Source: Topomyia yanbarensis (Eukaryota > Arthropoda > Insecta > Diptera > Culicidae). From it: a DNA stretch of 64,000 nucleotides. This document shows positions 9,129-19,811 of the stretch, piece by piece. The DNA lies in the NCBI RefSeq assembly GCF_030247195.1, contig NC_080672.1, positions 354,700,413-354,764,412 of the forward strand. Reading direction: 5' to 3'. The notes beneath the pieces were generated by a model, which searched no databases, was not told where the DNA came from, and saw only the letters and a list, made by a program, of their open reading frames with translations. Made by a program: the position numbers and the translations under genes. Within the stretch, counting starts at the first letter, position 1; each line of letters begins with the position of its first letter.

Positions 9129-11645
9129 AATGGGACCACATAGAAAAAAATAGAAAAAAAAATCATTAGTGATGTAGACCTGCAAATCCAAGTAATTTTG
9201 CATACATTTTAATAGGTATTCCATCATTTGCCAATCACGGTGGTACCAGTTTATATGGGAATTATCCCTCTTATGTTTGAAATTAGGCAACAAGTTGCAC
9301 TATTTTTTTCAAACGGACTATCAGCAGTATCCTAAAGTAATATGAAACTACAGGTATTGCGTCATTTCTGGCCTTCTAGCTTGCTTTCATTACGTGCCAC
9401 TCTGGTTCCCACATGAATCATTAGCAGCTTGAAGCTAGGGGCTAGGATGCAGCATGCCGTAACAAATCCTCCAGTAAACCCCGCCATAGTAACGCGCGCA
9501 GGCCAGAGCAGAGCAGTCATTCCCAGGAATAGAACCGACTTGCATCATAAATTCCAAACGAATGGTCGCCGTTTCGTTGGTGACGATGCCACTGCTGCTG
9601 TGGCAATGATGGCGCGAATCATAAATTATTCATGCTGCAGTTGGTTTGCTTCCGACACGTTTTTGTGCAACCTGGGTCCCATTTACACCATTTGAGAGTC
9701 ATCTTTCCGGAATTCGGGATCCAGTTCCAGTGACATGACGGTGGTAATCACGACTGCGTATTCGAAAGCACACTTCAAACAGTGAGTGTGTGCGGTGGCA
9801 TCACATACCAAAATAAGTAGGCTGAGAGCTGGAGACATGGTCGGAAAATTGTAGGTGTATTCCGGCAGGTGCGCCTACCAAATGAATAATTTCCAAAACA
9901 TTTTTGCGGGGGAACCTACTTTGATGTTGTGCTAAATTAAAACAAAAGCTGTTGCTTCCCACCAGCAACGCAAAGTCTTTTCAAAGTCACCTTTTAGATA
10001 TTTGCGGCAGGAGCCGTTTCGAATCTCTTATCAAATAAAAGCAAGAGAGCGACAAGTGATCTAATATAAATTCCAACCAGAAATTATGTCCGTCCATCGT
10101 CGTTCAATTCGTTTGCACCAATGGAACACGCAAGAGGCTAATCAAAATTAGCCTCGGACGTGTCCTGCCAACCGATGTCACCGATCCTATCTCACGGAGA
10201 CATCCGCTGTCAGATGAGAAAGGTCAACTTTCAATTAATTGCGAGGGATACCTATTATCCGCAATTAGCCGTCCGGTGAGGAGCTAATGCGGGCAGAATA
10301 AGACTACAGATTGGGCCTATGAGGATCAGCTCTTGATCTAGAACAATTATTTTCAATTCAGGTGGGGTAGGTGAAATCATTAGAAATTTTCTCATTTTCT
10401 TAATTTAACTTCACGAGCTCAAGCTGGGCCTGGAGATCTTAAAGAAAGTGGCTTTTACGTGAGGGTAAGAAAATGAGCCGGTACATTGTGTGTTCGGGAA
10501 ATGGTGCTCAATCTAATGGTGTCTTGGAGCTGGAACGTTTTCTGTGAATAGATGTTTTCTTAGCAATGCGGAACACTAATTAGTACTTATTATTTGGATT
10601 GCTTAGTGTCGTCGTGAAAGTTATCAAGGGTAGATTGCTTGTTATTTTTAGTATTTTTGTGAGTGAGCAATCAACTAAATTGTTGATTAGGTATGTATAT
10701 CTTGATCGGTAATTTAGTAAAAAATTTTTAGCCATGATTGTGTTAAAACAACCCTTTTCTTCAACATAACCTTGGGAAACTTTCCGAAATGCATATAGCT
10801 TGATTTTACCGTAAAAATAATGTAGTTTCCTGCTTATCATAACACTATCTTCTGTAAAAGCGTAATACTACTATAATTCGACTTCGACTAATAATAATCA
10901 ACATGAGAAGTACCGATATCGACATTATCAAACAATCCCAACACTAATCGAATTCCTATAACATCCACTTTACCATTATTCCTCCAGGTTGACTGTCGAC
11001 CGGCAGGGATTGAGAATTGAATGGCTATAAGGGGCTTATAAATTGCGTCTAATCCGAGATTGTTCCTTGATTGCTCCTTCCGAACGCCTGGCCATCTGAA
11101 TCGGCCGGCAGGTCGTATACTATAAAACAATTCATTTCCCACAATCCCTAAATCCCTGGTCTCATTATGCAAAATGCCAATCATTGGCTTGTATTGCGAA
11201 TTGATGCATTTATTTTTACGATTACGGCTCTGTGCTATAGCTATGTTTCATATTCGGTTTTGATTTGCCATATATGGTGAATGGAATAAGGTGCGACAAG
11301 CTGAAGCGTGGAGAAATGGAGTGACGAGCTATTTTGACGAATGCTAGCACTTTAATCCGGACTGGATCGGTTTTCTGGGGAACTCTGTCCGCCGCTCTCA
11401 TCTACCACTGCCAATTTGTACTTCCATGGGTTGGAAGTGGTTTCTGTTCGGCGCCATATGATCAATCGAGCATGAAAATAGGCATTTCGTGGGTTGGTAG
11501 GGGGTCGGTAGAATAGGTGGTGTATATTTGAAAGAATGATTTGAATGAACTTTTCGCTTTGGATATTCAGTGCCGGATTCAGATATGTTTGATAAATAGG
11601 TTGATTCTCTAAGACACTATGTAACAGATCGAAAATTGATCAAGT
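9129..11645. other. Apparently unique non-coding sequence, possible regulatory region
   Basis: From about 9300 to 11600 the sequence is less AT-rich and free of the repeats that fill the window. I find no open frame with a credible domain or splice context; 9429-9695 and 10888-11184 are isolated short frames. A GCTGCTGTGGCAATGATGG block at 9592-9610 and several TAAT-type sites give it the look of intergenic or intronic sequence under constraint, but conservation cannot be judged from one genome. Confidence 0.4.
10140..10295. promoter_or_regulatory. Cluster of homeodomain-type sites (candidate enhancer)
   Basis: Four TAAT-core words fall in 156 bases: AAAATTAGCC (10145), the palindrome CAATTAATTG (about 10231), GCAATTAGCC (about 10260) and GAGCTAATGC (about 10281). 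An imperfect inverted repeat, AATTGCGAGGGATA and TATCCGCAATT, spans two of them. TAAT words are common in AT-rich DNA, but these sit in locally mixed-composition sequence. Function is inference only. Confidence 0.25.
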
Positions 11646-11649
11646 GGAA

Positions 11650-11848
11650 TACTGCCGTGATACGCATAACAGTCCCACCTGCATAGGAAACCCATAGCAA
11701 ATGGGACTGTTATGCGGATCACGACAGAATAGTGGGTATTAAAAAATCGTTAAAAAATCTCTCTACTGGCTGTATTCGAACCAAGCATCCTTAGCGTCTG
11801 AGGTACTACTGCATTACTGAGATAGTTGAAGCACTTTCACCGCGCTTG
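11650..11848 (-). mobile_element. tRNA-derived SINE with a terminal hairpin
   Basis: Read on the minus strand, a tRNA-like head lies at 11848-11767. It has an A-box-like CTCAGTAATGCAGTAG and the B box GGTTCGAATAC. A short T-rich spacer follows, then a long hairpin at 11727-11652 with arms CTGTCGTGATCCGCATAAC and GTTATGCGTATCACGGCAG flanking a loop containing TTTGCTATGGGTTTCCTAT. The same head, spacer and hairpin order is seen in the SINE at 14046-14264, which argues for one family. The head is too diverged to be a functional tRNA gene. Confidence 0.65.
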
Positions 11849-12360
11849 GAATAGGGCGGGTATTGAAAACTCATAGATGGCCAATTGCAATATTTGCCTA
11901 TTATTTGCATCTTTTGCAGGCAATTTCCAACACCTTCCTACTGAAAGCTTCTTCGGTATCAATTAAAAACTCCTTACTCCCTTTGCTGTCTTCTTCACAC
12001 GGGATTACATCAACGTATATAAAGTGATTGTATTTTTTCGCACTTATTATTTGCTCACGAATTTTCCGCTGTTAACTCAGAGCCTCGCTCGATCCACTAA
12101 ATTGTTCGTCATTTGGGCCATTGAGTTCCACATTTCTATTTATGTAGTCGATGATTTCGCCTATAGTGAATTAAGTCCATATTTTTACCTTTTCAACTAC
12201 TGTGCATCGGTTTTTCATTGCGAACTACTCAATCTAAATACACGACGATAAACTTAGCCTGCTCAGTAGGTGCTAAGGCTGGTCCAGATGGTGTGTAACT
12301 TCCGTTTTACTGGCACCTCGATGACTAGCTGTTGGCACTTCAATATCACCGAGTCCCCAG

Positions 12361-12644
12361 CGGCGTATCTAGTTATTGGAGAGGCGTTTTGAATTCCCCT
12401 CATATACCATTCGACTCAGTTCGTCGAATATCTGTGTGTGTGCGTATGTTTGTGTGTGTATGCATGTATGTGACCAAAAATATGCACATCGGCTACTCGG
12501 AGATGACTGAACCGATTTCATCAAATTTAGTCTCAAATGAAAGGTACAACGTTCCCATAGGCTGCTCTTGTATTTCATTAAATTCCGAATTCCGGTTCCG
12601 GAGTTACGGGTTTAAGAGTGTGGATGCACAGCAAATTCACATTT
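12361..12644 (+). repeat. Hairpin-headed repeat, subfamily B copy (body)
   Basis: It contains CCATTCGACTCAGTTCGTCG, a (TG)n tract, GAGATGACTGAACCGATTTC, TCAAATGAAAGGTACAACG and TTCCGGTTCCGGAGTTACGG in family order. The following hairpin (TTTCTTCTATAGAAA near 12655) opens the next unit. Confidence 0.75.
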
Positions 12645-12912
12645 TTGCTTTTCTTCTATAGAAATGTTATGCAATCACTCTGAACATCGTCAACTTAATC
12701 TCGGCCAATTTTTTTTGACTTACATCGGTTTTTTGTATTCTAACAGGGGCGTAGTTAGGGGGTTAGGGTGAAGGGTCCCCCCTCCGACATCACTCACCAC
12801 TCTTCTCTAAACCGCCTTCCCTCATCATGTATCCTCCTACCCGAATAAAATTTTCTAGTTCCTCCAGAATAATTTTTTCTAGTGGGTCTGAAAAACCAGT
12901 GAAAAATTTGGT
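12645..12912 (+). repeat. Left arm of a 270-bp inverted repeat (partner 16823-17095)
   Basis: Nearly every base from TTATGCAATCACTCTGAAC through GGGGCGTAGTTAGG to TAGTGGGTCTGAAAAACCAG has a counterpart in the reverse complement of 16823-17095. The two arms enclose about 3.9 kb. They could be the ends of one large composite unit, or two copies inserted head to head. Confidence 0.8.
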
Positions 12913-13559
12913 TTGAAATAATTTTGAGTTGAGAAACTAATTTAAAATGTCTTAACAAGTTGAACATTTTTGGCGGGGTCCAAACTCTCGAGCCCTCCTC
13001 CTGGATCCGCCGCTGGTTTCAAGTGTTTCAGTGTCGACACATAGCAACTTAGCAGTTGATTCATTAAACGTGAGTAAAAATTTCTGAAGTGGCCCCCCAT
13101 TTTTCACAAAGTGGTGAATTTTTAATTTTATTGTTTAGGTACCCCTAAACACATGTTTTAATTTTATTGTTTAGGTACCCCTAAACATCTTCGTGAAATA
13201 TTTTGTCGGTATTCGAAATATTTCTAATAGTTTTAGTTAATTGAAAATTTATGCATCTTTTTATTATAATATTTTTTACAGCCAAAGATTAATTTCGAAT
13301 TGCACCAAACTTCACTGGTGATTTAACAAATGTTTAGTCTAGAAAATGCCGAAAAAAGTTTCAACAAATGTTAACTATTTCTACTATTTTTTAAACAATT
13401 TTTCAAAAAAAAAATGCGGTTTTAAATGGTTTCTTCACGTGATATTCATACCGTTTAAGTTGTAAAATATTGCATATATTATCAGTTTTCAATTCCAAGA
13501 AAAAAAATTTCGAGCAAACATAAGGTTTTTAAAATATTTGATTTTTTGTGTTACCCGGC

Positions 13560-13807
13560 ATGCGAAAAACAACGCGCGAGCGATACAGTCGTTGGCACGA
13601 TTGGACCAACATCGCATGAGCGAGTCGGTGGGAGCTCGCCACGACTCTGACTACATCGAATGCAAAGCTAGAGAATGAGTTTAGTTGCGATTGTCTTATC
13701 GATAATACCCAGTGTAACACATCTTGTGTCTTCTGAAAATTTCGCTAAAATGTCTCTCAAACAACTTAAATTTGCAGTTTCAGAAATCGAATTCGTATTT
13801 TTGATGC
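13560..13807 (+). repeat. Repeat body interrupted by the hAT insertion
   Basis: The end of this block, CAGAAATCGAATTCGTATTT followed by TTGATGC, continues after the hAT element at 15127 as TTTGATGCCAAATATC and ATGCATGAAACG. The uninterrupted version is at 16309-16360. The first part (13560-13700, ACAACGCGCGAGCGATACAG) is GC-richer and not recognised. Confidence 0.6.
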
Positions 13808-15126
13808 TAGGGTTGGGAAAACCGGAAGATTTTTAAAAACCGGTTTTTTCGGCATTGAAAATGAAAAAAAACCGGTAGTATTTAAAAAAAATACAAACTG
13901 TGTTAACAAAATAATCGCTCAACGTACAAAGCCAATTGGGCATTTGATCATTTAACAGAGAACATTCTTCCAATATCGAATAAGCTTTATGAATAATGAT
14001 TTGATTACTCTTATGGCATTATGATCTTTTTTAAATCCACATTAAGGGGCGGGAATAGCGTAGTTGGTAAATCGATTGCCTTATGCGCAGCTCACCTGGG
14101 TTCGATTCTCAATCCCGCAAAAAGGGTTAGAAATTTTTCTAACTCAAAAAGAGAACCATATGACCCTAAGATTCAATCCTCTATACTGCCCATGATCGCA
14201 TATCAGTCCCATAAAGATAGGAAATCCCATAGAAAACGGGACAACTATGCGATCATGGGTAGTATAATCAAAATAAAAAATGGGATGTGATTCAGCATCT
14301 GGTTTGTGTATCGTAGTATGCAGTATGTCGTCGCTTATTAGTCCAAAAAGCACATTGGTTAGCTAGATGCAGTAAGCGTTCCGAGATTTTAAAAACAAAT
14401 GCATAGAAAATCAGACCTGAAGTCATTGTTTTCTGGTTACCCAAATCCTCGGACGTGAACGTGATGTTTACCATAAATTGGAACGGGTTTCAGCCTATCG
14501 AAAACGAAAACGCTATAGGACAGGTTGTTCTAGGTCAAATTTGTCACTGGTATCCAAAAGTGTCATTCGAACACTCATACTCAATTTATGAAACGGCTTG
14601 AGCATAAATTCGCCTAGTCTTGAAAACCAGTGCTTTGTAACAATCTTCTTTTAGTTTCATTTCAACGTACCCTGAGGCAGTATTGCTGATGAAAACTGCA
14701 GAATCTATGATAGGTCTATGCGTTGTGGATTTGGTAGTAGTGTGAATAAATTGAATACAAAATGGAGTATGGGAATATGGAGTTGATTGATTTTGTCTTG
14801 CAGATTTTCTTGTTCCTCCATAAAACTTATCAAAACTTTTATTTGTCACGTGGGATTTTTTCGGGTTGTTATCGCTGCCTACATAAGCATCCTGCTTATA
14901 TCATTATTACTGTGCATGGCACCTAATTTGAAAACACTAGCAAGTGAAAAGCTTTTTAAAGCGTTTCAAAGCTGTGCAACAATAAAACCATTTTGTTAAA
15001 TAGTTCTTCCTACAAAATTACCGAAATTACCGGTTTTTCCTTCTTAGAAAACCGGTATTTCGGTATAGGATATTTGGACGGTTTTACCGGTTTTCGGTAA
15101 CGGTAAAACCGGTACTCCCAACCCTA
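13808..15126. mobile_element. Non-autonomous hAT element, 1319 bp, perfect 8-bp TSD
   Basis: The terminal inverted repeat is TAGGGTTGGGA at both ends, followed by ACCGG-rich subterminal sequence on each side. TTTGATGC stands directly outside both ends (13800-13807 and 15127-15134), an exact 8-bp target duplication as expected for hAT. The interrupted host repeat is seen intact at 16309-16360, which confirms both boundaries. No transposase frame exists inside. The interior holds a SINE at 14046-14264. Confidence 0.9.
14046..14264 (+). mobile_element. tRNA-derived SINE with a terminal hairpin (inside the hAT)
   Basis: The tRNA-like head (14046-14122) has an acceptor-like GCGGGAA pairing with CCCGC, an A box (TAGCGTAGTTGG) and a B box (GGGTTCGATTC). 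The 3' part is a nearly perfect hairpin at 14184-14264, with arms ATACTGCCCATGATCGCATA and TATGCGATCATGGGTAGTAT. Its loop contains ATAGGAAATCCCATAG, shared with the SINE at 11650-11848. A short A-rich tail (CAAAATAAAAAA) follows. I could not find a clear target duplication. The head could be miscalled as a tRNA gene, but its anticodon arm is poorly formed. Confidence 0.7.
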
Positions 15127-16400
15127 TTTGATGCCAAATATCTTTAAAATGCATGAAACGTCGAGATTTTATGTTATCACGAAAAAAAAATTTTATATAA
15201 AAATCGACTTTTTGGGACTTTGCCGATTTTGCACCTTTTTGCCTTTCTCAATAGAAAGGTATTGCAATTGCTCTGAAAATCGACTTTTTAACGGAGGCCC
15301 GGAGGGCCGAGTGACATATACCATTCGATTCAGTTCGTCGAGTTCGGCAAATGTCTGTGTGTGTATGTATGTATGCGTGTGTATGTATGTGTGTGTGTAT
15401 GTGCGTCTGTGTGTGTGTACGCGAACACAATCTCACTCACTTTTCTCAGAGATGGCTGAACCGATTTTGACAAACTTAGTCTCAAATGAAAGGTGCAACG
15501 TTCCCATAGGCTGCTATTGAATTTCTAATGGATCCGACTTCCGGTTCCGGAATTACAGGGTGATAAGTACGAACACGCAGAAAATGTCGATTTTAATAAA
15601 TTCTGCAATGAATGTATAAAGGTGAAAATTTTTCCAAAATATGACCACAACTGCTTCGATTTGTAGTATTAGGTCACATCCATTCAAAGTCTATTTGGCC
15701 ACATTGGCCACCATCCTCGGTTCCGGAAGCCCCGGCGGAAGTATCTAAATTCAGAATAACAGTCACATCGGTTTCTCGGAGATGGCTAGACCGATTCGAC
15801 TAAACTTGGCCTCAAATGAAAGGTATTGCATCCCCGTAAATGGCTATTTAATTTCATCCCGATCCGACTTCCGGTTCCGGAGTTACAGGTTGTGGCGTGC
15901 GATCACATAGCAAATTGTGATTCAAACCGATACTCCGATGAAAGCAAAAAAGGTAAAAATTTAGCTAAAATGTCTCTCAAACAACTTAAATTTGCTGTTC
16001 TAGGTCACCGACGGCCAACCAAACTTTCGTTGACTACATTGACCACCATAGACGGTTCCGGAAGTGCCCGGGAAAAGCGGCCATCTTTCAAAATTTACGA
16101 ACTCACATCAGTTTCCCGGAAATGTTTGGGCCGATTTTCACAAACCTATTCCCAAATGATAGCTATAATATCCCCATAGATGTCTATAATGTCGTACGGA
16201 TCTCTTATATGGTTCCGGAAATATAGACTAAACCGTCCGGTCACATATGAAATTCCCATATAAGCCGGAACTCAAATTTTTTTTTAAAGGGGGGGACCTC
16301 ATGAAATTTCAGAAATCGAATTCGTATTTTTGATGCCAAACATCTTTAAAATGCATGAAACGTAAAGATCGACTTTTTGGGACTTTGCCGATTTCGCACC
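15127..16400 (+). repeat. Hairpin-headed repeat, subfamily B, with three internal subunits
   Basis: It contains a perfect hairpin head, CCTTTCT-CAAT-AGAAAGG (15242-15259), the signature GAGGCCCGGAGGGCCGAGTG and a long (TG)n tract. After these come three degenerate copies of one subunit (about 15430, 15755 and 16090). Each carries TTTCTCGGAGATGGC-like, TCAAATGAAAGG-like and TTCCGGTTCCGGA-like blocks in order. Spacing is about 318 then 339 bases. The open frames through it (15128-15520, 15826-16179) follow these repeats and are not genes. Confidence 0.75.
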
Positions 16401-16405
16401 TTTTT

Positions 16406-16831
16406 TCAGTTCAATATTACCATAGCTGTTTTTTTCTTTTTCAAAATTTTACAACTCGAATAATGATTTATTTTCCTGTATATAGTTGTCATGTGATGTA
16501 TAATAATAAAATGTAATATATGCATTTAAAAGTTTTTAATGAATATAAACAACGCACACATTCTCGTGATTCATGATTGAGAAAGGCACAATTGCACCGC
16601 TAGGTGGATTAAAATAGGTTTTCAGTTCAATATTACCGTGGCTGTTTTTTTCTTCTACAAAATTTTAGAACTCAAATAATGATTTCTTTTCTTGTATATT
16701 TGTCATTGCATGTATAATAATAAAATGTAATATATGCATTTGAATGCTTTTAATAAGCAACGCAAACATTCTCGTGTTCATGATTGAGAAAGGCACAATT
16801 ACACCGCTAGGTGGATTAAAACAGGTTTTTT
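16406..16831 (+). repeat. Tandem duplication of the repeat's 3' tail, 216-bp unit
   Basis: CAGTTCAATATTACC starts each unit (16407 and 16623). Each ends with GATTGAGAAAGGCACAATT, ACACCGCTAG or GCACCGCTAG, and GGATTAAAA. The units are about 90 percent alike by eye. This tail contains GAGAAAGGCA, the complement of TGCCTTTCTC at the family's head. Confidence 0.85.
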
Positions 16832-17095
16832 CACTGGTTTTTAGACCCACTAGGAAAGTTTATTCTGAAGGAAATAGGAAAATTTATTTGGTGGACGGGG
16901 GACTTGATGAGGGACGGGGACGTTTAGGGAAAAGTGGTGTGTTATATGGGAGGGAAGGACAGAAACCCCTCACCGCATACCCCTAACTACGCACCTGTTA
17001 GAATAGAGAAAACTTATATAGGTAAAAAAAAATTGGCCGGGATTAGGGTGACAATGTTCAGAGTGATTGCATAATCTCTCTATAGGAGAAAGGCA
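16823..17095 (-). repeat. Right arm of the 270-bp inverted repeat
   Basis: Reverse complement of 12645-12912, ending in GAGAAAGGCAAAAA. Indels are few, so the arms have diverged less than most other repeats here. From 17096 to 17440 I see no feature. Confidence 0.8.
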
Positions 17096-17439
17096 AAAAT
17101 ATTGTATATTTAATCCAAATGTATCACTTCCACCGGTTCCTCTTGGCTATTGTTTAAATATGAAACGTCTTCGGTGATATTTTTTAAAACTGTGGATTCT
17201 GTTTAATTTTAAACAATTAGAGATGAACTAATGATATTGAAACTTAATAGACAACCCAAGGAATGTAATTGTTGCATCAAACCAAACAAATGCAGAGAAA
17301 CCTGGCAGTGCAGGAGGCAAAAACATTACCAGGGTCCAAAATATATAGGGCTCCAAATTAGGTTGGTTACTCTACATCGTCTTTGATTATTTAAATGTCT
17401 CACTAGATATCGTCATATTACTATCCTAACTGGGACCTC

Positions 17440-19345
17440 TATCCAGAGGACTTGGTTATTAGGTTTCATGGGTATTTTCCAAACGATTGAATATCTAAGT
17501 AACTTGGATGAGGTCGTGGATGAAACAAACTTACTCATAGTAGCAGCATACCAAGAGGCTTGCCCGCTTCGAGTTATGCCGCATAACTTATGCGTGCTTC
17601 TAGAGGACGCATAAGTTGGTGGAATATCGAACTTGTTGGACTCAAAATCTTATGTAGATGAGCTTGAAATCGCAGACGCAGGGATGGGTCGGAGGCCTTT
17701 AAGTTGGCTCGCAAAGCATACAGAAATGCCCTCCATCCTCTGAGCGAAGTGGTTGAAAAAAACTCTGCACAGCACAAATATCTCATGTTCCAACGAGACT
17801 AGCAGATTGAATAAGTTACATTTGAAATCGAAAGACTTTCATGAATTAGAACTGCTAATGGTGAATACTTGTCTGACGAAGATGTAGTACTCAACTACCT
17901 TTTTCACACATACTTTCCAGGCTGTACGGAGCCTTCACTGACGACTGTTCCTGAATTCTTTTCCGGTAGTTCTGATTCTTGAGCATTTGCTCGTACAATT
18001 GAGATAACGGAATCGATGAAATGGGCTATTGAATGTTTTGCTCTGTATAAGTCTCCGGGAAAATATGGAATCATTCCAGTTCTACTACAAAGAGGATATC
18101 AGCACTTCAATCATATTTTGAAAAAGGTTCTTACTTGTAGTCTTGCAGCGGGATAGATTCCAATATGTCTTTGAACTGGATACACGCAATGCTTAGCAAC
18201 CGACATCTGTGCTCATCGTTAAGACAAGTAGAGATAAGGAAACTGAGTGTCGGCGGATGTCTTCAAGGCGGTGTGCTGTTATCATTTCTATGGAACCTTG
18301 TCACCGATGGCTTGTTGAGGAAACTTAATGAACTTGGGTTTCCGATGTATGGTTTCGCCTATGATTATCATATAATTATCACCGGTATTTGCATTAACTC
18401 ACTTTTTGATATGATTCAACAAGGCTTATGTGTTGTTGAGCAATGGCGTCTTCATGTTGGATTATCACTGGACTATTACAACTGGAGCTCGTCCATTACA
18501 GCTATTTGACTCTGAAATTAGTATCGCAGATCAAGTTAAGTACGATGGGGTAATTCTTGACTCAAAACTTAATTGGACAGCTCACATCTATTTCAGGATC
18601 AAGAAAGCTTGCATGGCCTTTAGCCAATGTTCCAGTAAATCTTGGGGACTCAATCCTAAGTACATTCAGTGGATCTACACAACTATTGTTAGAACCAATA
18701 CTGATTTACAGATACCTTGTTTGGTGTCAAAAGGGAGAAGTCATGACAATCCAATCAAAGTGAAACCATCTTCAGAGGATGGTCTTGAAGACGATGACTG
18801 GTGCGTTATCGACAACACACACTGCTGTATTAGTGGCTTGAACATAAAACAACTTTATGTGTTTCTCAAACAAGAAGTACTCTCTTGTGCATACCATCTT
18901 AGGGTAACTGGGCTTTCAAATAGTAACCCGAGTAGCAAGTAGCCACACAAGACGGTGAACCCAAATGTTTATTTGGGATGAGTATATACGTGCTCCCAGT
19001 GACCTTACCTTACACTCCGATGTAGTTTTCCTTTTAAAATTTTCAATGTGGAAATTCCTCCTCGTAAGGAATGGCTGTAGACAACTAGAAGAATAAGTAA
19101 TTTGTTACACGGACGGTTTTTTGTTGTTGGAGAGTCATGCCGGTGGTGATGTTTATTGTCATGAAATGAGATTAAACCAGTCTTATTCGCTTGGTAGATA
19201 CTATACCGTATTCCAAGCAGAAATCTTCGCGATTCTGTGTGGCTTACATTCAGCACTTCAACAGGAAATTTGCGGTAGAGGAGTTTATTCTTGCTCTGAC
19301 AGTCAGACTGTCCTAAAAGCAGCAGTTTTGCAGATTCGAGATTGA
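17440..19345 (+). pseudogene. LINE ORF2 relic: endonuclease tail, RT and RNase H (LOA/I-like)
   Basis: Short frames on the plus strand keep the order of a RNase-H-bearing LINE polyprotein. The endonuclease-RT linker (ETNLLIVAAYQEACPLRV) lies near 17530. RT start motifs (FPGCTEPSLTTVPEF, then KSPGKYGIIPVLLQ) lie near 17920-18090. RT core (LQGGVLLSFLWNLVTDGLL, then YGFAYDYHI) lies near 18265-18370. RNase H (FQAEIFAILCGLHSAL, then SCSDSQTVLKAAV) lies near 19213-19325. The catalytic FADD is FAYD here, so one essential aspartate is lost. Several frameshifts and stops break the frame, and part of the RT fingers is deleted. Domain content fits the LOA or I group. No ORF1 lies upstream, so the copy is probably 5' truncated. 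Confidence 0.75.
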
Positions 19346-19811
19346 AATTAGGTGGGGAGTTGTAAACACCGTCAATTCCCGCTAAGCTATAAATGAAAAA
19401 AAAATGTGGTAACTACTTTTAAATGTTTCCACTGTCATAACGTCACTTCCTCATTAGCAAGTGTTTCATTAACTCATGTTCTTCGTGTTCAGGTAACTAG
19501 CGAATAAATACTCCAAACAAGAAGCTTTTTTACTCAATTTTATTTGTGGTATGTGGAATCCCGTTATGTAGCTGATTTCAAAGTAAACTAGTGCAAAACA
19601 TTCCTTGGGCAATTGGATTTCATTGACAAAAAAATGGATAAAACTTTAGTTTGTCGATGGAGATACGTATTTTTCGAAAATATGTAAAGTGGGGAGTTGT
19701 GAACCATACATTTCAATGGATTCTAGTAATGAACAGTATCGTAATTCGAAAATTAGGGATGACTCATACTTATTATGATATACAAAGGTTAAATTTTATG
19801 CGAAGATTTAA

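Noticed and set aside
9429..9695. 88-residue frame in a mixed-composition island, possible exon
   Set aside because: No flanking splice signals in phase and no recognisable domain. I list the region as unique non-coding instead.
14046..14122. Candidate tRNA gene
   Set aside because: Box A and box B are present, but the anticodon arm is poor and SINE-type sequence with a conserved hairpin follows, so it is a SINE head.
15128..15520. 130-residue frame with Cys-Val repeats
   Set aside because: Most of its length is the (TG)n tract and the repeat's subunit. No evidence of a gene.
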